From NCBI GenBank assembly GCA_025356665.1, contig JANXRV010000128.1:29286-93285 (forward strand): a stretch of 64,000 bases of DNA. The letters are read 5' to 3'. Positions within the stretch are counted from its first letter, which is position 1; every line of letters starts with the position of its first letter. Position numbers and translations under genes: made by a program. Under the pieces are notes generated by a model. That model was not told the origin of the DNA. It ran no database searches and saw nothing but the letters and a program-made list of their open reading frames with translations. Shown piece after piece: positions 1-7,672 of the stretch. Source of the DNA: CAITSH01 sp025356665 (GTDB lineage Bacteria; Pseudomonadota; Gammaproteobacteria; Burkholderiales; SG8-39).

Positions 1-635
1 CGCTAGCCGAACTGGCCTTGTCCGCATGGGGTGCGGCACACGTGGTGTGCAACAACGCCGGCGTCGCGCCGCTGGGGCCGGTTTGGGAAACGACCATCGC
101 CGAATGGGACTGGGTGCTCGGGGTCAATCTCAAGGGCGTCATCCACGGTATGCAGGTGTTCACGCCACTGCTTCTGGCACAAAATGAGGGGCACATCCTC
201 AACACCGCATCGGTCGCCGGATTGATTTCGCCTCCGGGCATGGGCGCTTACGCTGTGTCGAAACACGCCGTGGTGGCATTGTCCGAATGCCTTTATCACG
301 ACCTGGAGCAACGGGGCAGTGCGGTACGCTGCTCGGTGCTGTGCCCGGCGTACTTTCCCAGTGGCATCGCCGATTCGGACCGCAACCGCCCCGGCCCTGC
401 AGCAGGGGACGGAGAGAAAAGCCCCGTGCGCCAGGCGCAGGAGGCGGACTTGCGCCACGCCGTGCGCTCAGGACGCCTGTCGGCGGACGACATCGCCGAC
501 GCCGGCGTGAATGCCGTGCTGGAAGAGCGTTTCTGGGTTCTGACGCATCCGGGAATTCTCGGTGCTGTGCGCGCACGCACCGAAGGCCTGCTGGCGAAAA
601 AAAACCCCATCAGTCCATTCGCCATTAAAAGCTGA
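1..635 (+). CDS. SDR-family oxidoreductase, 5' truncated by window edge
   Basis: Short-chain dehydrogenase/reductase; the reading frame is already open at base 3, so the N-terminal Rossmann glycine motif lies outside the window. Visible are the NNAG motif soon after the edge, the 'VLGVNLKGV' helix, a catalytic serine in 'NTASVAG', and the YAVSK active-site Tyr/Lys pair about 85 residues in. The segment after 'CPAYFPSGIA' fits a substrate-binding lid. These enzymes use NAD(P)H on alcohols or ketones; the substrate here cannot be told. The gene converges on the GST gene, with a 9-bp tandem repeat between them. The internal TTG at 18 is not a credible start because homology begins upstream of it. 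Confidence 0.85.
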   Translation, partial: LAELALSAWGAAHVVCNNAGVAPLGPVWETTIAEWDWVLGVNLKGVIHGMQVFTPLLLAQNEGHILNTASVAGLISPPGMGAYAVSKHAVVALSECLYHDLEQRGSAVRCSVLCPAYFPSGIADSDRNRPGPAAGDGEKSPVRQAQEADLRHAVRSGRLSADDIADAGVNAVLEERFWVLTHPGILGAVRARTEGLLAKKNPISPFAIKS

Positions 636-660
636 CTCGCCCCCGGTACGAATCCCTTAA

Positions 661-741
661 GTGACTGAAGTGACTGAAGCGACTAGAGCGACTAGAGCGA
701 CTGAAGCGACCGAAGCGACCGAAGCGACCGAAACGACTTGA
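661..741. repeat. 9-bp tandem repeat, nine units
   Basis: Nine consecutive 9-mers of the type GYGACYGAA (for example GTGACTGAA, GCGACTAGA, GCGACCGAA) fill the gap between the convergent SDR and GST genes. The first two units are identical to each other, as are units 3-4 and 6-8, which suggests stepwise slippage duplication. No coding role is visible. Confidence 0.85.
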
Positions 742-764
742 GCGAAAGCGCAACTACGGGCCCG

Positions 765-1430
765 CTAACTTGAAGCGGGCTTCGCCCGCGCCGTGATCAT
801 CGCCCTCTCAGCCGCCTTACGCTCTTCGTTGGTCTTGCTCACTGCGGGGTGTCCGCCAAGCGTTTTCAGGTAAGGCCTTATCGCGGCAATGCCCTCAAGC
901 GGATCCATGCCATAAATTTTCTTCCCGGCGATGGAAACCAGTGGCAGGTGTACCGCGGCGGCGCAATCGGCATGGGTGAATACGCCGCCGGCAATGTAAG
1001 GCGAAAACTTCGCCGTGACCGCCAGGGCCCGCACACCGCGCGAGAGTTCCGCCTTCACCTGCTCCTTCAGCTCCGGTGAAACCGTTCCGCCAAAAAATGC
1101 CTCACGGTACAGGCGGCGCGCCGGCAACTCGAGGTACAACTCGATGATCTCGATGATTTCGCGGCAGCGCGCACGTTCCAGCACATCCGCCGGATATAAC
1201 GCCGGCTGCGGAAACGCGTCTTCAAGATACTCGGCGATCGCCTGTGACTCGGACAACACCAGGCCATCCACATCCAGAAACGGAATCTTGCGCGCCGGCG
1301 ACTGCTGCAGGCGCAGTGAGTCATGCGACACACCCACGTACTCCTCCACGAACGGAACGCCTTTGGCGAGCAAGATAATTTTTATCTTGTTGTAATAATT
1401 GCTGACGCCAAATCCGCAGAGCTTAATCAT
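765..1430 (-). CDS. glutathione S-transferase family protein
   Basis: Cytosolic GST-like protein of about 221 residues. The N-terminal thioredoxin-fold half shows 'KIPFLDVDG' (cis-proline context) followed by 'LSESQAIAEYLED', the usual glutathione gamma-Glu contact (E-S motif). The C-terminal helical half is less conserved. The family conjugates or reduces electrophiles with glutathione in the cytoplasm. The ATG at 1430 is chosen because AGGTG sits just upstream; a GTG two codons earlier is possible. It lies 15 bp downstream of the acyl-CoA dehydrogenase stop on the same strand, so the three minus-strand genes at 765-3880 may be one transcript for degrading an aliphatic or xenobiotic acid; that is inference. 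Confidence 0.85.
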   Translation of the reverse strand: MIKLCGFGVSNYYNKIKIILLAKGVPFVEEYVGVSHDSLRLQQSPARKIPFLDVDGLVLSESQAIAEYLEDAFPQPALYPADVLERARCREIIEIIELYLELPARRLYREAFFGGTVSPELKEQVKAELSRGVRALAVTAKFSPYIAGGVFTHADCAAAVHLPLVSIAGKKIYGMDPLEGIAAIRPYLKTLGGHPAVSKTNEERKAAERAMITARAKPASS

Positions 1431-1451
1431 CCGCACCTACTTAGAGGTATT

Positions 1452-2654
1452 TCAGAGGTATTTCGCCAGCTCCAGCCTGCCGATCTGGTTGCGATGCACC
1501 TCGTCCGGGCCATCAGCAAAGCGCAGCGTGCGCGCGCTCTGGTAGGCATCGGCGAGCGGAAAGTCCTCGGACAGCCCCCCCGCGCCATGCGCCTGAATCG
1601 CCCAGTCGATGACCTTGCAGGCCATCAGCGGCGCAGCCACCTTGATCATGGCGATCTCCGCCTTGGCGTGCTTGTTGCCGACCTTATCCATCATGTAAGC
1701 GGCCTTGAGCGTCAAGAGACGCGCCTGGTCGATCATGATTCGAGACTCGGCTATGCGCTCGAGCGTGACCGTCTGCTCAGACACCGGCTTGCCAAACGCC
1801 ACGCGCGACTTGGTGCGCTTGCACATGAATTCAAGCGCACGCTCGGCGAGGCCCGTCAGGCGCATACAGTGGTGTATGCGGCCCGGCCCGAGGCGCCCCT
1901 GTGCGATTTCGAAGCCGCGTCCCTCGCCAAGAAGGATGTTGGCAGCGGGCACGCGCACATTCTCGAACACCATTTCGCCGTGGCCCTGCGGCGCGTCGTC
2001 ATAACCGAACACCGTAAGAGGGCGCAGGACCTTGAGGCCGGCGGCATCACGCGGCACCAGCACCATAGACTGCTGCTGGTAACGGTTGGCGTTGGCCGGG
2101 TCGGTCTTGCCCATGACGATGAATATGGCGCAGCGAGGATCGGGCGCGTTGGTGATCCACCACTTGCGGCCATTGATGACATAGTCGCCGCCATCGCGCG
2201 CAATGCTCAACTGGATGTTGGTGGCGTCGCTCGATGCCACGTCGGGCTCGGTCATGGCGAAAGCCGAGCGAATCCTGCCCTCGAGCAGCGGTAGCAGCCA
2301 TTGCTCCTGCTGCGCCGGCGTGGCGTAACGCAGCAGGGTCTCCATGTTGCCGGTGTCGGGGGCGTTGCAGTTGAATACTTCGGGCGCCCATGGCACACGG
2401 CCCATGATTTCGCACAGCGGCGCGTATTCCAGGTTGTTCAGCTCGCCGCCGTGATCCTTTGGACGCCACAGGTTCCACAGGCCGGCGGCGCGCGCCTTGA
2501 CCTTGAGTTCGCCTATCAGTTTGGGCACCTGCCAACGGTCGCCCTCGGCGACCTGGTGGTGAAAAGTCTTTTCGTTGGGATAGATGTTCTCTTCCATGAA
2601 GGCCTTGAGCTTTTGCTGCAGCGCCTTGACCTTGTCCGAATATTCGAAGTCCAT
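1452..2654 (-). CDS. acyl-CoA dehydrogenase (ACAD10/11-like)
   Basis: FAD-dependent acyl-CoA dehydrogenase of 400 residues, catalysing alpha,beta-desaturation of an acyl-CoA. Seen: the 'FAMTEPDVASSDATN' flavin/substrate loop, 'GRKWWITNA', 'LGPGRIHHCMRL', and the C-terminal 'QAHGAGGLSEDFPLA' and 'RFADGPDEVHRNQIGRLEL' motifs. The start is set at MDFEYSDK because AAGGAAC lies just upstream; the open frame extends 12 codons further without support. The next gene upstream encodes an APH-fold protein. The two domains are fused in eukaryotic ACAD10/11 and paired in many bacteria, where phosphorylation of 4-hydroxyacyl-CoA precedes dehydrogenation. That makes catabolism of hydroxylated fatty acids the best guess. 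Confidence 0.92.
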   Translation of the reverse strand: MDFEYSDKVKALQQKLKAFMEENIYPNEKTFHHQVAEGDRWQVPKLIGELKVKARAAGLWNLWRPKDHGGELNNLEYAPLCEIMGRVPWAPEVFNCNAPDTGNMETLLRYATPAQQEQWLLPLLEGRIRSAFAMTEPDVASSDATNIQLSIARDGGDYVINGRKWWITNAPDPRCAIFIVMGKTDPANANRYQQQSMVLVPRDAAGLKVLRPLTVFGYDDAPQGHGEMVFENVRVPAANILLGEGRGFEIAQGRLGPGRIHHCMRLTGLAERALEFMCKRTKSRVAFGKPVSEQTVTLERIAESRIMIDQARLLTLKAAYMMDKVGNKHAKAEIAMIKVAAPLMACKVIDWAIQAHGAGGLSEDFPLADAYQSARTLRFADGPDEVHRNQIGRLELAKYL

Positions 2655-2707
2655 TTTTCCGTTCCTTTTTGCAAACCATGACAACGTCAATAATACGACT
2701 CTCTAAG

Positions 2708-2731
2708 CCCCTCCCCCTTGACGGGGGAGGG
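2708..2731. repeat. G/C hairpin of REP type
   Basis: A 9-bp stem CCCTCCCCC / GGGGGAGGG with a 5-nt loop, followed by GGGGAGAGGGTG and a second C-rich tract near 2770. It sits between the APH-like stop and the acyl-CoA dehydrogenase start on the same transcript. This layout resembles common proteobacterial repetitive extragenic palindromes; copy number cannot be judged here. Confidence 0.6.
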
Positions 2732-2800
2732 CCGGGGAGAGGGTGAATGCAAGCAACCACGAATCACTTGCCCCCCTCCCCCAATGAGGGACGAAACCTA

Positions 2801-3880
2801 CTACATACTGTTTCGCTTGTCCGATTGCTTGGCAAAACGCCAGCCGATTTGCGCCAGCGGCCCGGCACGCCTGCCGGCATCCAGCGCCTGCTGGCTGGCG
2901 GCGATGCCATCAAGCGCGCGCTTCATCACGCCCTGCAAAATCGCGGCGATGCGAAACAAGTTGTAGGCAAGGTAGAAATCCCAATGCTGCGACGCGATGC
3001 TCTCGCGCCCGGTGCGCCGGCAATACTGTTCGATATAGGCCTGCTCGGAGGGAATCCCCAGTGCCGCAAGATCAAGTCCGGCGATGCCACGAAACTGCGC
3101 CGGTGGAATGTGCCAGCCCATGCAGTTGTAGGAAAAATCCGCCAGCGGATGCCCCAGCGTCGACAATTCCCAGTCCAGTATGGCCACCACGCGCGGCTCA
3201 TGCGGATGGAATATGAGGTTGTCCATGCGATAGTCACCGTGTACCACGGCAGTTTCATCGCCGGCGGGAATGTGCTGTGGCAGCCAGGCGATAAGACGAT
3301 CCATGGCTTCTATTTTTTCCGTCTCGGAGGCCTGGTACTGGCGCGTCCAGCGCGCGATCTGGCGTGCGAAGTAATTGCCCGGCTTGCCGTAATCGGCGAG
3401 TCCCGCAGCGGCATAATCAACCGCGTGCAATGCGGCGATGACACGGTTCATTTCGTCGTATATGGCGGCGCGCTCAAGCGGCGGCAGACCGGGCAAGGAC
3501 TGTTCCCAGAAAACCCGCCCCTCCACACACTCCATGATGTAGAACGCGCGCCCGAGCACCGACTCGTCCTCGCAAAGCGCCAGCATGCGCGGCACCGGGA
3601 TGCCGCACTTCCCCAACGCCCCCATGACACGATATTCACGCTCGATGGCGTGTGCGGACGGCAATAATTTGGCCGCCAGGCCTGGCTTGGAACGCATCAC
3701 GTAACGGCGCCCCCCGGCCTCGAGACGGTAGGTCGGATTGGACTGCCCCCCCTTGAACTGCTCGACGACAAGCAAACCAGCGTAGCCCTCGACATGATTG
3801 CGCATCCAGGCTTCGAGCGCGGAGACATCGAAGCTGTGGCGACCGGCGACCGGCATGGTGCCGCTGAATTGCTCACTCAT
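2801..3880 (-). CDS. phosphotransferase family protein (APH/ACAD10-type kinase)
   Basis: Aminoglycoside-phosphotransferase-fold kinase of 359 residues. The nucleotide region begins with 'QFKGGQSNPTYRLE' and 'RYVMRSKP' (the Lys is the likely ATP contact). The catalytic loop reads 'VVHGDYRMDN', and the metal-binding segment is 'AILDWELSTLGHP'. It is not expected to be an antibiotic kinase: linkage to an acyl-CoA dehydrogenase 146 bp downstream matches the bacterial pairs that phosphorylate 4-hydroxyacyl-CoA during gamma-hydroxy acid breakdown. The start ATG gives a full-length family member. Substrate assignment is inference from context. Confidence 0.9.
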   Translation of the reverse strand: MSEQFSGTMPVAGRHSFDVSALEAWMRNHVEGYAGLLVVEQFKGGQSNPTYRLEAGGRRYVMRSKPGLAAKLLPSAHAIEREYRVMGALGKCGIPVPRMLALCEDESVLGRAFYIMECVEGRVFWEQSLPGLPPLERAAIYDEMNRVIAALHAVDYAAAGLADYGKPGNYFARQIARWTRQYQASETEKIEAMDRLIAWLPQHIPAGDETAVVHGDYRMDNLIFHPHEPRVVAILDWELSTLGHPLADFSYNCMGWHIPPAQFRGIAGLDLAALGIPSEQAYIEQYCRRTGRESIASQHWDFYLAYNLFRIAAILQGVMKRALDGIAASQQALDAGRRAGPLAQIGWRFAKQSDKRNSM

Positions 3881-4029
3881 GGGTTCAATATCACCCGCTC
3901 ATCGCGGGTCTGTCCTACTCATTGGGGAGGCAATGCTAGCATGCCCAACCTCGTGCCATGGCCTGCGTGTAAGCAGCCGGTCACGCGCGCGGTGCCTGAT
4001 GCCGCCAGAAAAACCAGTGCATCAATGCA

Positions 4030-5061
4030 TCAGAATACAGGCTTGGCGCGAAAATACTCGGCGCGGTCTATCGAACGCACGCGCACTTCGCGCACATCGA
4101 CGCCCTGCAGCAGCTTGAGCGCCACGTCGGTGCCTGCAGCCCCCATGCCCCATATTTTTCGGTAGAGCTCTTCATGGGTTTTCACCACGGCCGCACCCAC
4201 GCCGACGACAATGTCACCGCGCTTGATCCCGGCCTTGTCAGCCGGACCATCGGGCGAAACACGCGTGACGAACAAGCGTCCCTGGACCTCTTCGGTGGCA
4301 AGGCCCAGCCAGGGACGCCCATCACCGGCAGCCCGCCCCTTGAGCACAAGATCCTGCAGTATGGGCTTCACCAGGTCGATCGGAATGAACATGTTGCCGG
4401 GCAGCGGCGTGCCCCGTTCCACGGTATCGCGCACCAGCAGCGAGCCGATGCCGACAAGCCTGCCGTCACGCCCCACCAGGGCGGCCCCCGCCCAACTGAG
4501 CGTCGGCGGCGAGGTGAATATCGCCTCATCGAGCAGGTACTCCCAACTACCGGCGAACTGGCGCTTGGCGACCACATAGGCGGGTGTGGCGGCCTCCCGC
4601 CCGCCAAAGGGCAGCACCATCACCGGCTCGCGCACCGCCAGCGCCGACGACAGCCCCATTGCGATGGGCTTAACCCCCATCGGCATTTGCGCCTTCAGCA
4701 GGCCAAAACCGCTCGCATGGTCATAACCCACCAGCGTGGCGGGAACGGTCTTGTGCTCCGCGGTGGTGACTTCAATCGCTTCGGACTCGATGACAATGTA
4801 GCCCACAGTGAGGATGTGGCCCTCGTTGTCGATGACCACACCGGTACCCTCGCGCGTGCGTCCCAGTGATGAATTGGAGCGCGCATCTTCGAGCGCCTTG
4901 CTGCGTACCCTGACAACGGCGCCAAGCATCTGCTCGGTTTCAAGCGCGCGGTCCTGCTCCGCCCGAACGCGCTCATCCGGCGCCGCCAAGCAATCGGGAA
5001 CCGTGACGAGGCAGCAAGCCATTGCCAGCCCGGCAACAGTTTTGATCGATTTCATATCCAT
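4030..5061 (-). CDS. HtrA/DegP-like trypsin-fold protein with PDZ domain, catalytic triad apparently lost
   Basis: 343 residues: signal peptide (cleavage near 'CLAAPDE'), a trypsin-like domain (about 45-235) and a PDZ domain (about 245-335, 'RPWLGLATEE', 'DGPADKAGIKRGDIVVGVG'). In active S1C proteases the triad sits in TNxHVV, SDIALI and GNSGG. Here the matching segments are 'LTVGYIVIES', 'ASGFGLLK' and 'SWAGAALV', so by hand alignment His is Tyr, Asp is Gly and Ser is Ala. The fold looks intact, with no frameshift, so this is probably an exported non-proteolytic chaperone or sensor. It stands alone, divergent from the MFS gene. Confidence 0.85.
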   Translation of the reverse strand: MDMKSIKTVAGLAMACCLVTVPDCLAAPDERVRAEQDRALETEQMLGAVVRVRSKALEDARSNSSLGRTREGTGVVIDNEGHILTVGYIVIESEAIEVTTAEHKTVPATLVGYDHASGFGLLKAQMPMGVKPIAMGLSSALAVREPVMVLPFGGREAATPAYVVAKRQFAGSWEYLLDEAIFTSPPTLSWAGAALVGRDGRLVGIGSLLVRDTVERGTPLPGNMFIPIDLVKPILQDLVLKGRAAGDGRPWLGLATEEVQGRLFVTRVSPDGPADKAGIKRGDIVVGVGAAVVKTHEELYRKIWGMGAAGTDVALKLLQGVDVREVRVRSIDRAEYFRAKPVF

Positions 5062-5435
5062 CTCGATACCCCCCTCGTTTGCAATCCCGTTAAGCCCACG
5101 ACCACATTGCGCCCCATTTTTGCAGAGTCATCCTGGCAGGGTCATTCACGCCACGTTGACAAGCCCATTCTTATCCGAATCGACACCAATTTCCAGCCCT
5201 TAACGTGGGTCGGTGAAAATTTGCCGCTGCCTTCCATCATGCTGCGCACTTTTCAGTGCTGGTGATCAATTCGACAGATTCGTCCCGATTAAAACCTCGG
5301 CCAGACAAGCACGCCGGGCGGCTCAAGCGGGCACTTGCCTGATCAGTGCCGTTTTTATGACGTGACAGCACCATGCGGCAAAGCTAAGCTTTGCCACTGT
5401 TTCCCGCAAAACCCCTACTTCTTTGCAAAATTGCA
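5062..5435. other. intergenic region between divergent HtrA-like and MFS genes
   Basis: 374 bp without a credible gene. It holds a short hairpin (GCACTTTTCAGTGC near 5247) and a 17-bp near-perfect palindrome at 5378-5394. No clear tandem promoter or riboswitch was seen. Confidence 0.6.
5378..5394. promoter_or_regulatory. palindrome upstream of MFS gene (possible operator)
   Basis: GCAAAGCT-A-AGCTTTGC: 8-bp perfect arms around one base, 41 bp before the preferred MFS start. It could be a repressor site for the exporter or a chance palindrome. It overlaps the alternative TTG start at 5391, which argues against that start. Confidence 0.35.
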
Positions 5436-6614
5436 ATGCCAAACCGCAAAACCATCAAGCTCTACCTGAACGTCGGCCATACCTTCGACCATTTGTTCAT
5501 GTTGATATTCCCGACGGTGGTGCTGGCGATCAGCGCCGCGTGGCAGCGCCCCTACAGCGAGCTGTTGCCGCTGTCACTGCCCGGCTTCATCGCTTTCGGC
5601 GTGTTCTCCATCCCGGCCGGATGGTTGGCCGACCGCTGGAGCCGCAGCGGCATGATGACGCTGTTCTTCTTCGGCATCGGCGCCGCCTCCATACTCACCG
5701 GCCTGGCGCAAAACGAGTGGCAGATCAGCGCCGGGCTCGCGCTGGTCGGCGTGTTTGCCGCCATCTATCACCCGGTGGGCATGGCCATGCTGGTCGCCAA
5801 TGAACCAAAAATCGGCCGCACCTTGGGCGTGAATGGCGTCTACGGCAACACCGGCCTCGCGCTGGCGGCGCTCATTGCCGGCGCCCTCGCCGACCTGTGG
5901 CACTGGCGCGCGGCGTTTTTTGTGCCTGGCATCGCCTGCATCGCCACCGGCATCGGCTTCGCGCTGGCGGCGCGCGGAGGCGACCCGGTTCGAACCAAAG
6001 CCAAGGCCGGCGCAGTCCGCCTGCCCCGCTCGGTGCTGATGCGCGTATTCGCCGTGGTGGTGGTCGCCACCATTTGTGGCGGCATCATATTCAACGCCAC
6101 CACCGTGTCTATGCCCAAGGTCTTTGATGAACGCCTGAACGCCTTGACGCAATCCACTCTGGGCATAGGCCTGCTGGTCTGCATGGTCTACCTGATCGCG
6201 GCAATGGCACAGTTGCTGATGGGCTGGTGGCTGGACCGACGCTCGCTCAAAACCGTGTTCGTGCCCGTGGTGGCGCTGCAGGTGCCCCTACTGCTGGCGG
6301 CGGGCAGCCTGCAAGGCTATGCCATGCTCGCCTGCGCCGTGGCGATGATGTTTTTCGTTTTTGGACAAATCCCGATCAACGACGCCATGATCGCGCGCTA
6401 CACCAGCGATGAATGGCGCGCCCGCGCCTACTCGGTCCGCTACGTACTGTCCTTTGCCGCCAGCGCCACCGCAGTGCCGCTGATCGCCGGCCTGTACGAG
6501 GCCACCGGCGACTTCACGCTGCTGTTCAACATCCTCGCGGCGCTGGCGGCCTGCATATTTCTGGCCGCCCTCGCCTTTCCGTCACAGGCCGAGGCCAAAC
6601 CAGCACCGGCCTGA
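5436..6614 (+). CDS. MFS transporter
   Basis: Twelve-helix major facilitator of 392 residues from the ATG at 5436. The opening 'LNVGHTFDHLFMLIFPTVV' and the first loop 'GWLADRWSRSGMM' match the FsmR/YfcJ-like group of small-molecule exporters. Later 'GWWLDRRSLKTVF' marks the repeat in the second half. An upstream TTG (5391) would add 15 residues but lacks a ribosome-binding site and lies in a palindrome. It ends 14 bp from the convergent PcaC-like gene. The substrate is unknown; drug or metabolite efflux is the family norm. Confidence 0.88.
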   Translation: MPNRKTIKLYLNVGHTFDHLFMLIFPTVVLAISAAWQRPYSELLPLSLPGFIAFGVFSIPAGWLADRWSRSGMMTLFFFGIGAASILTGLAQNEWQISAGLALVGVFAAIYHPVGMAMLVANEPKIGRTLGVNGVYGNTGLALAALIAGALADLWHWRAAFFVPGIACIATGIGFALAARGGDPVRTKAKAGAVRLPRSVLMRVFAVVVVATICGGIIFNATTVSMPKVFDERLNALTQSTLGIGLLVCMVYLIAAMAQLLMGWWLDRRSLKTVFVPVVALQVPLLLAAGSLQGYAMLACAVAMMFFVFGQIPINDAMIARYTSDEWRARAYSVRYVLSFAASATAVPLIAGLYEATGDFTLLFNILAALAACIFLAALAFPSQAEAKPAPA

Positions 6615-6628
6615 ACAGGGCAGAACGC

Positions 6629-7021
6629 CTATTGCTTGTCGAGTTCGGCAAATACCTCGCGTGCGATGCGAAAGGAATCGACCGCCACCGGCGCGCCGCA
6701 ATAGACGCCGCAATGAATCAACACCGCGGCAATTTCCTTGCGGCTGACGCCGTTGGTGAGCGCCCCGCGCAAATGCAGCCTCAGTTCGTGTGGCCGGTTT
6801 AGCGTCGCCAGCAGCGCGACGTTGAGCATGCTGCGGGTCTTGCGCGGAATGGTGTCATCGGTCCACACCTCGCCCCAGGCCTGCTCGGTCACCCAGTCCT
6901 GCAGCGTCTGGCTGAAATCGTCGGCCGAAGCCAGCGCCCGATTTACGTACTCATCACCCAGCACGGCCTTACGCACCGCCAAGCCTTTTTCATACTTTGC
7001 GCTTTTGGCATTCTTGCTCAC
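6629..7021 (-). CDS. carboxymuconolactone decarboxylase family protein (PcaC-like)
   Basis: All-helical CMD-fold protein of about 130 residues. Typical PcaC signatures are 'IPRKTRSMLNVALLATLNRPHELRLHL' (split by eye into two helices) and 'IHCGVYCGAPVAVDSFRIA', which carries the conserved His and Gly. PcaC decarboxylates gamma-carboxymuconolactone in the protocatechuate branch of the beta-ketoadipate pathway, but no other pca gene is present, so another lactone or a peroxide-linked role is possible. GTG at 7021 is preferred because AGGGGA stands 5 nt upstream; an ATG six codons earlier (7039) lacks a site. Confidence 0.85.
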   Translation of the reverse strand: MSKNAKSAKYEKGLAVRKAVLGDEYVNRALASADDFSQTLQDWVTEQAWGEVWTDDTIPRKTRSMLNVALLATLNRPHELRLHLRGALTNGVSRKEIAAVLIHCGVYCGAPVAVDSFRIAREVFAELDKQ

Positions 7022-7100
7022 GACATTCCCCTTTTGCATGCTTGTTATGGATGTTTCTTATGTGTGACCGGCGTGCGACTAGCCTGTGGCTGGCGTGGGG

Positions 7101-7646
7101 CTAAGGTTTCTTGTTGGCCGTCCTTTTAACGACTTTTTTAGCGGGCTTGGCCGCCTTTTTCGCTGTCTTCTGCGCCGGATTTTTTACGGCGCGCTTGACC
7201 GGCTTCACCCTGGCTAGCTTGGGCACATAAGCAATCGCCTCGACCTCAAGCCCGCAGTCCATGGGCGTGCGACCGGCTTGCATGCGCGTGCGCGCCGGCA
7301 GGGTTTCCTGGCCGGAGAAATACGTTCGGTAGATACGATCGAATTCGCCGGCATCGCGCTGATCCTTGAGCCACACAATAACTTTTAGCAGGCAATCCAT
7401 GTTGGAACCCGCCTCTTCAACGAGCTTTTTCATATTGCCCATCACCAGGTGAACCTGGTCGGCGAAGTGCATGGCCGGAAAAGGCGGTAGCGGCAGCTTG
7501 TTCGCCCGCGCCTCACGGACCTGCGCGGAAAATGCCTCATCAAAAGGCGGCAGGCCCGAGACAAAGATCAGGTCGCCATAACGAACGCACAGGTTGAAGG
7601 GCGCGTCGGCCGAAGGCAGGTCGGCATTGAAGTTCTCTTTTTCCAT
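7101..7646 (-). CDS. RidA/YjgF family protein with lysine/alanine-rich C-terminal tail
   Basis: 181 residues. Residues about 1-135 form a RidA (Rid7/YjgF) domain: 'LCVRYGDLIFVSGLPP', 'QVHLVMGNMKKLVEEAG', and 'TRMQAGRTPMDCGLEVEAIAYVP', where the conserved Arg and Glu bind the imine intermediate. RidA enzymes hydrolyse reactive enamines/imines made by PLP enzymes. Here a PLP enzyme gene sits 26 bp upstream on the same strand, which suits that role. The last ~45 residues are a KKAAKPAKK-type tail like bacterial histone H1, which is unusual for RidA. The start is fixed by AAGGAGATGTA before the ATG; the open frame upstream is not used. Confidence 0.88.
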   Translation of the reverse strand: MEKENFNADLPSADAPFNLCVRYGDLIFVSGLPPFDEAFSAQVREARANKLPLPPFPAMHFADQVHLVMGNMKKLVEEAGSNMDCLLKVIVWLKDQRDAGEFDRIYRTYFSGQETLPARTRMQAGRTPMDCGLEVEAIAYVPKLARVKPVKRAVKNPAQKTAKKAAKPAKKVVKRTANKKP

Positions 7647-7672
7647 TACATCTCCTTGAACGGGTTTTCGTT

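Noticed and set aside
661..741. Possible CRISPR array
   Set aside because: Units are 9 bp with no spacers, so this is a simple tandem repeat.
2801..3880. Aminoglycoside resistance kinase
   Set aside because: Fold is shared, but linkage to an acyl-CoA dehydrogenase and ACAD10-type motifs point to acyl-CoA metabolism.
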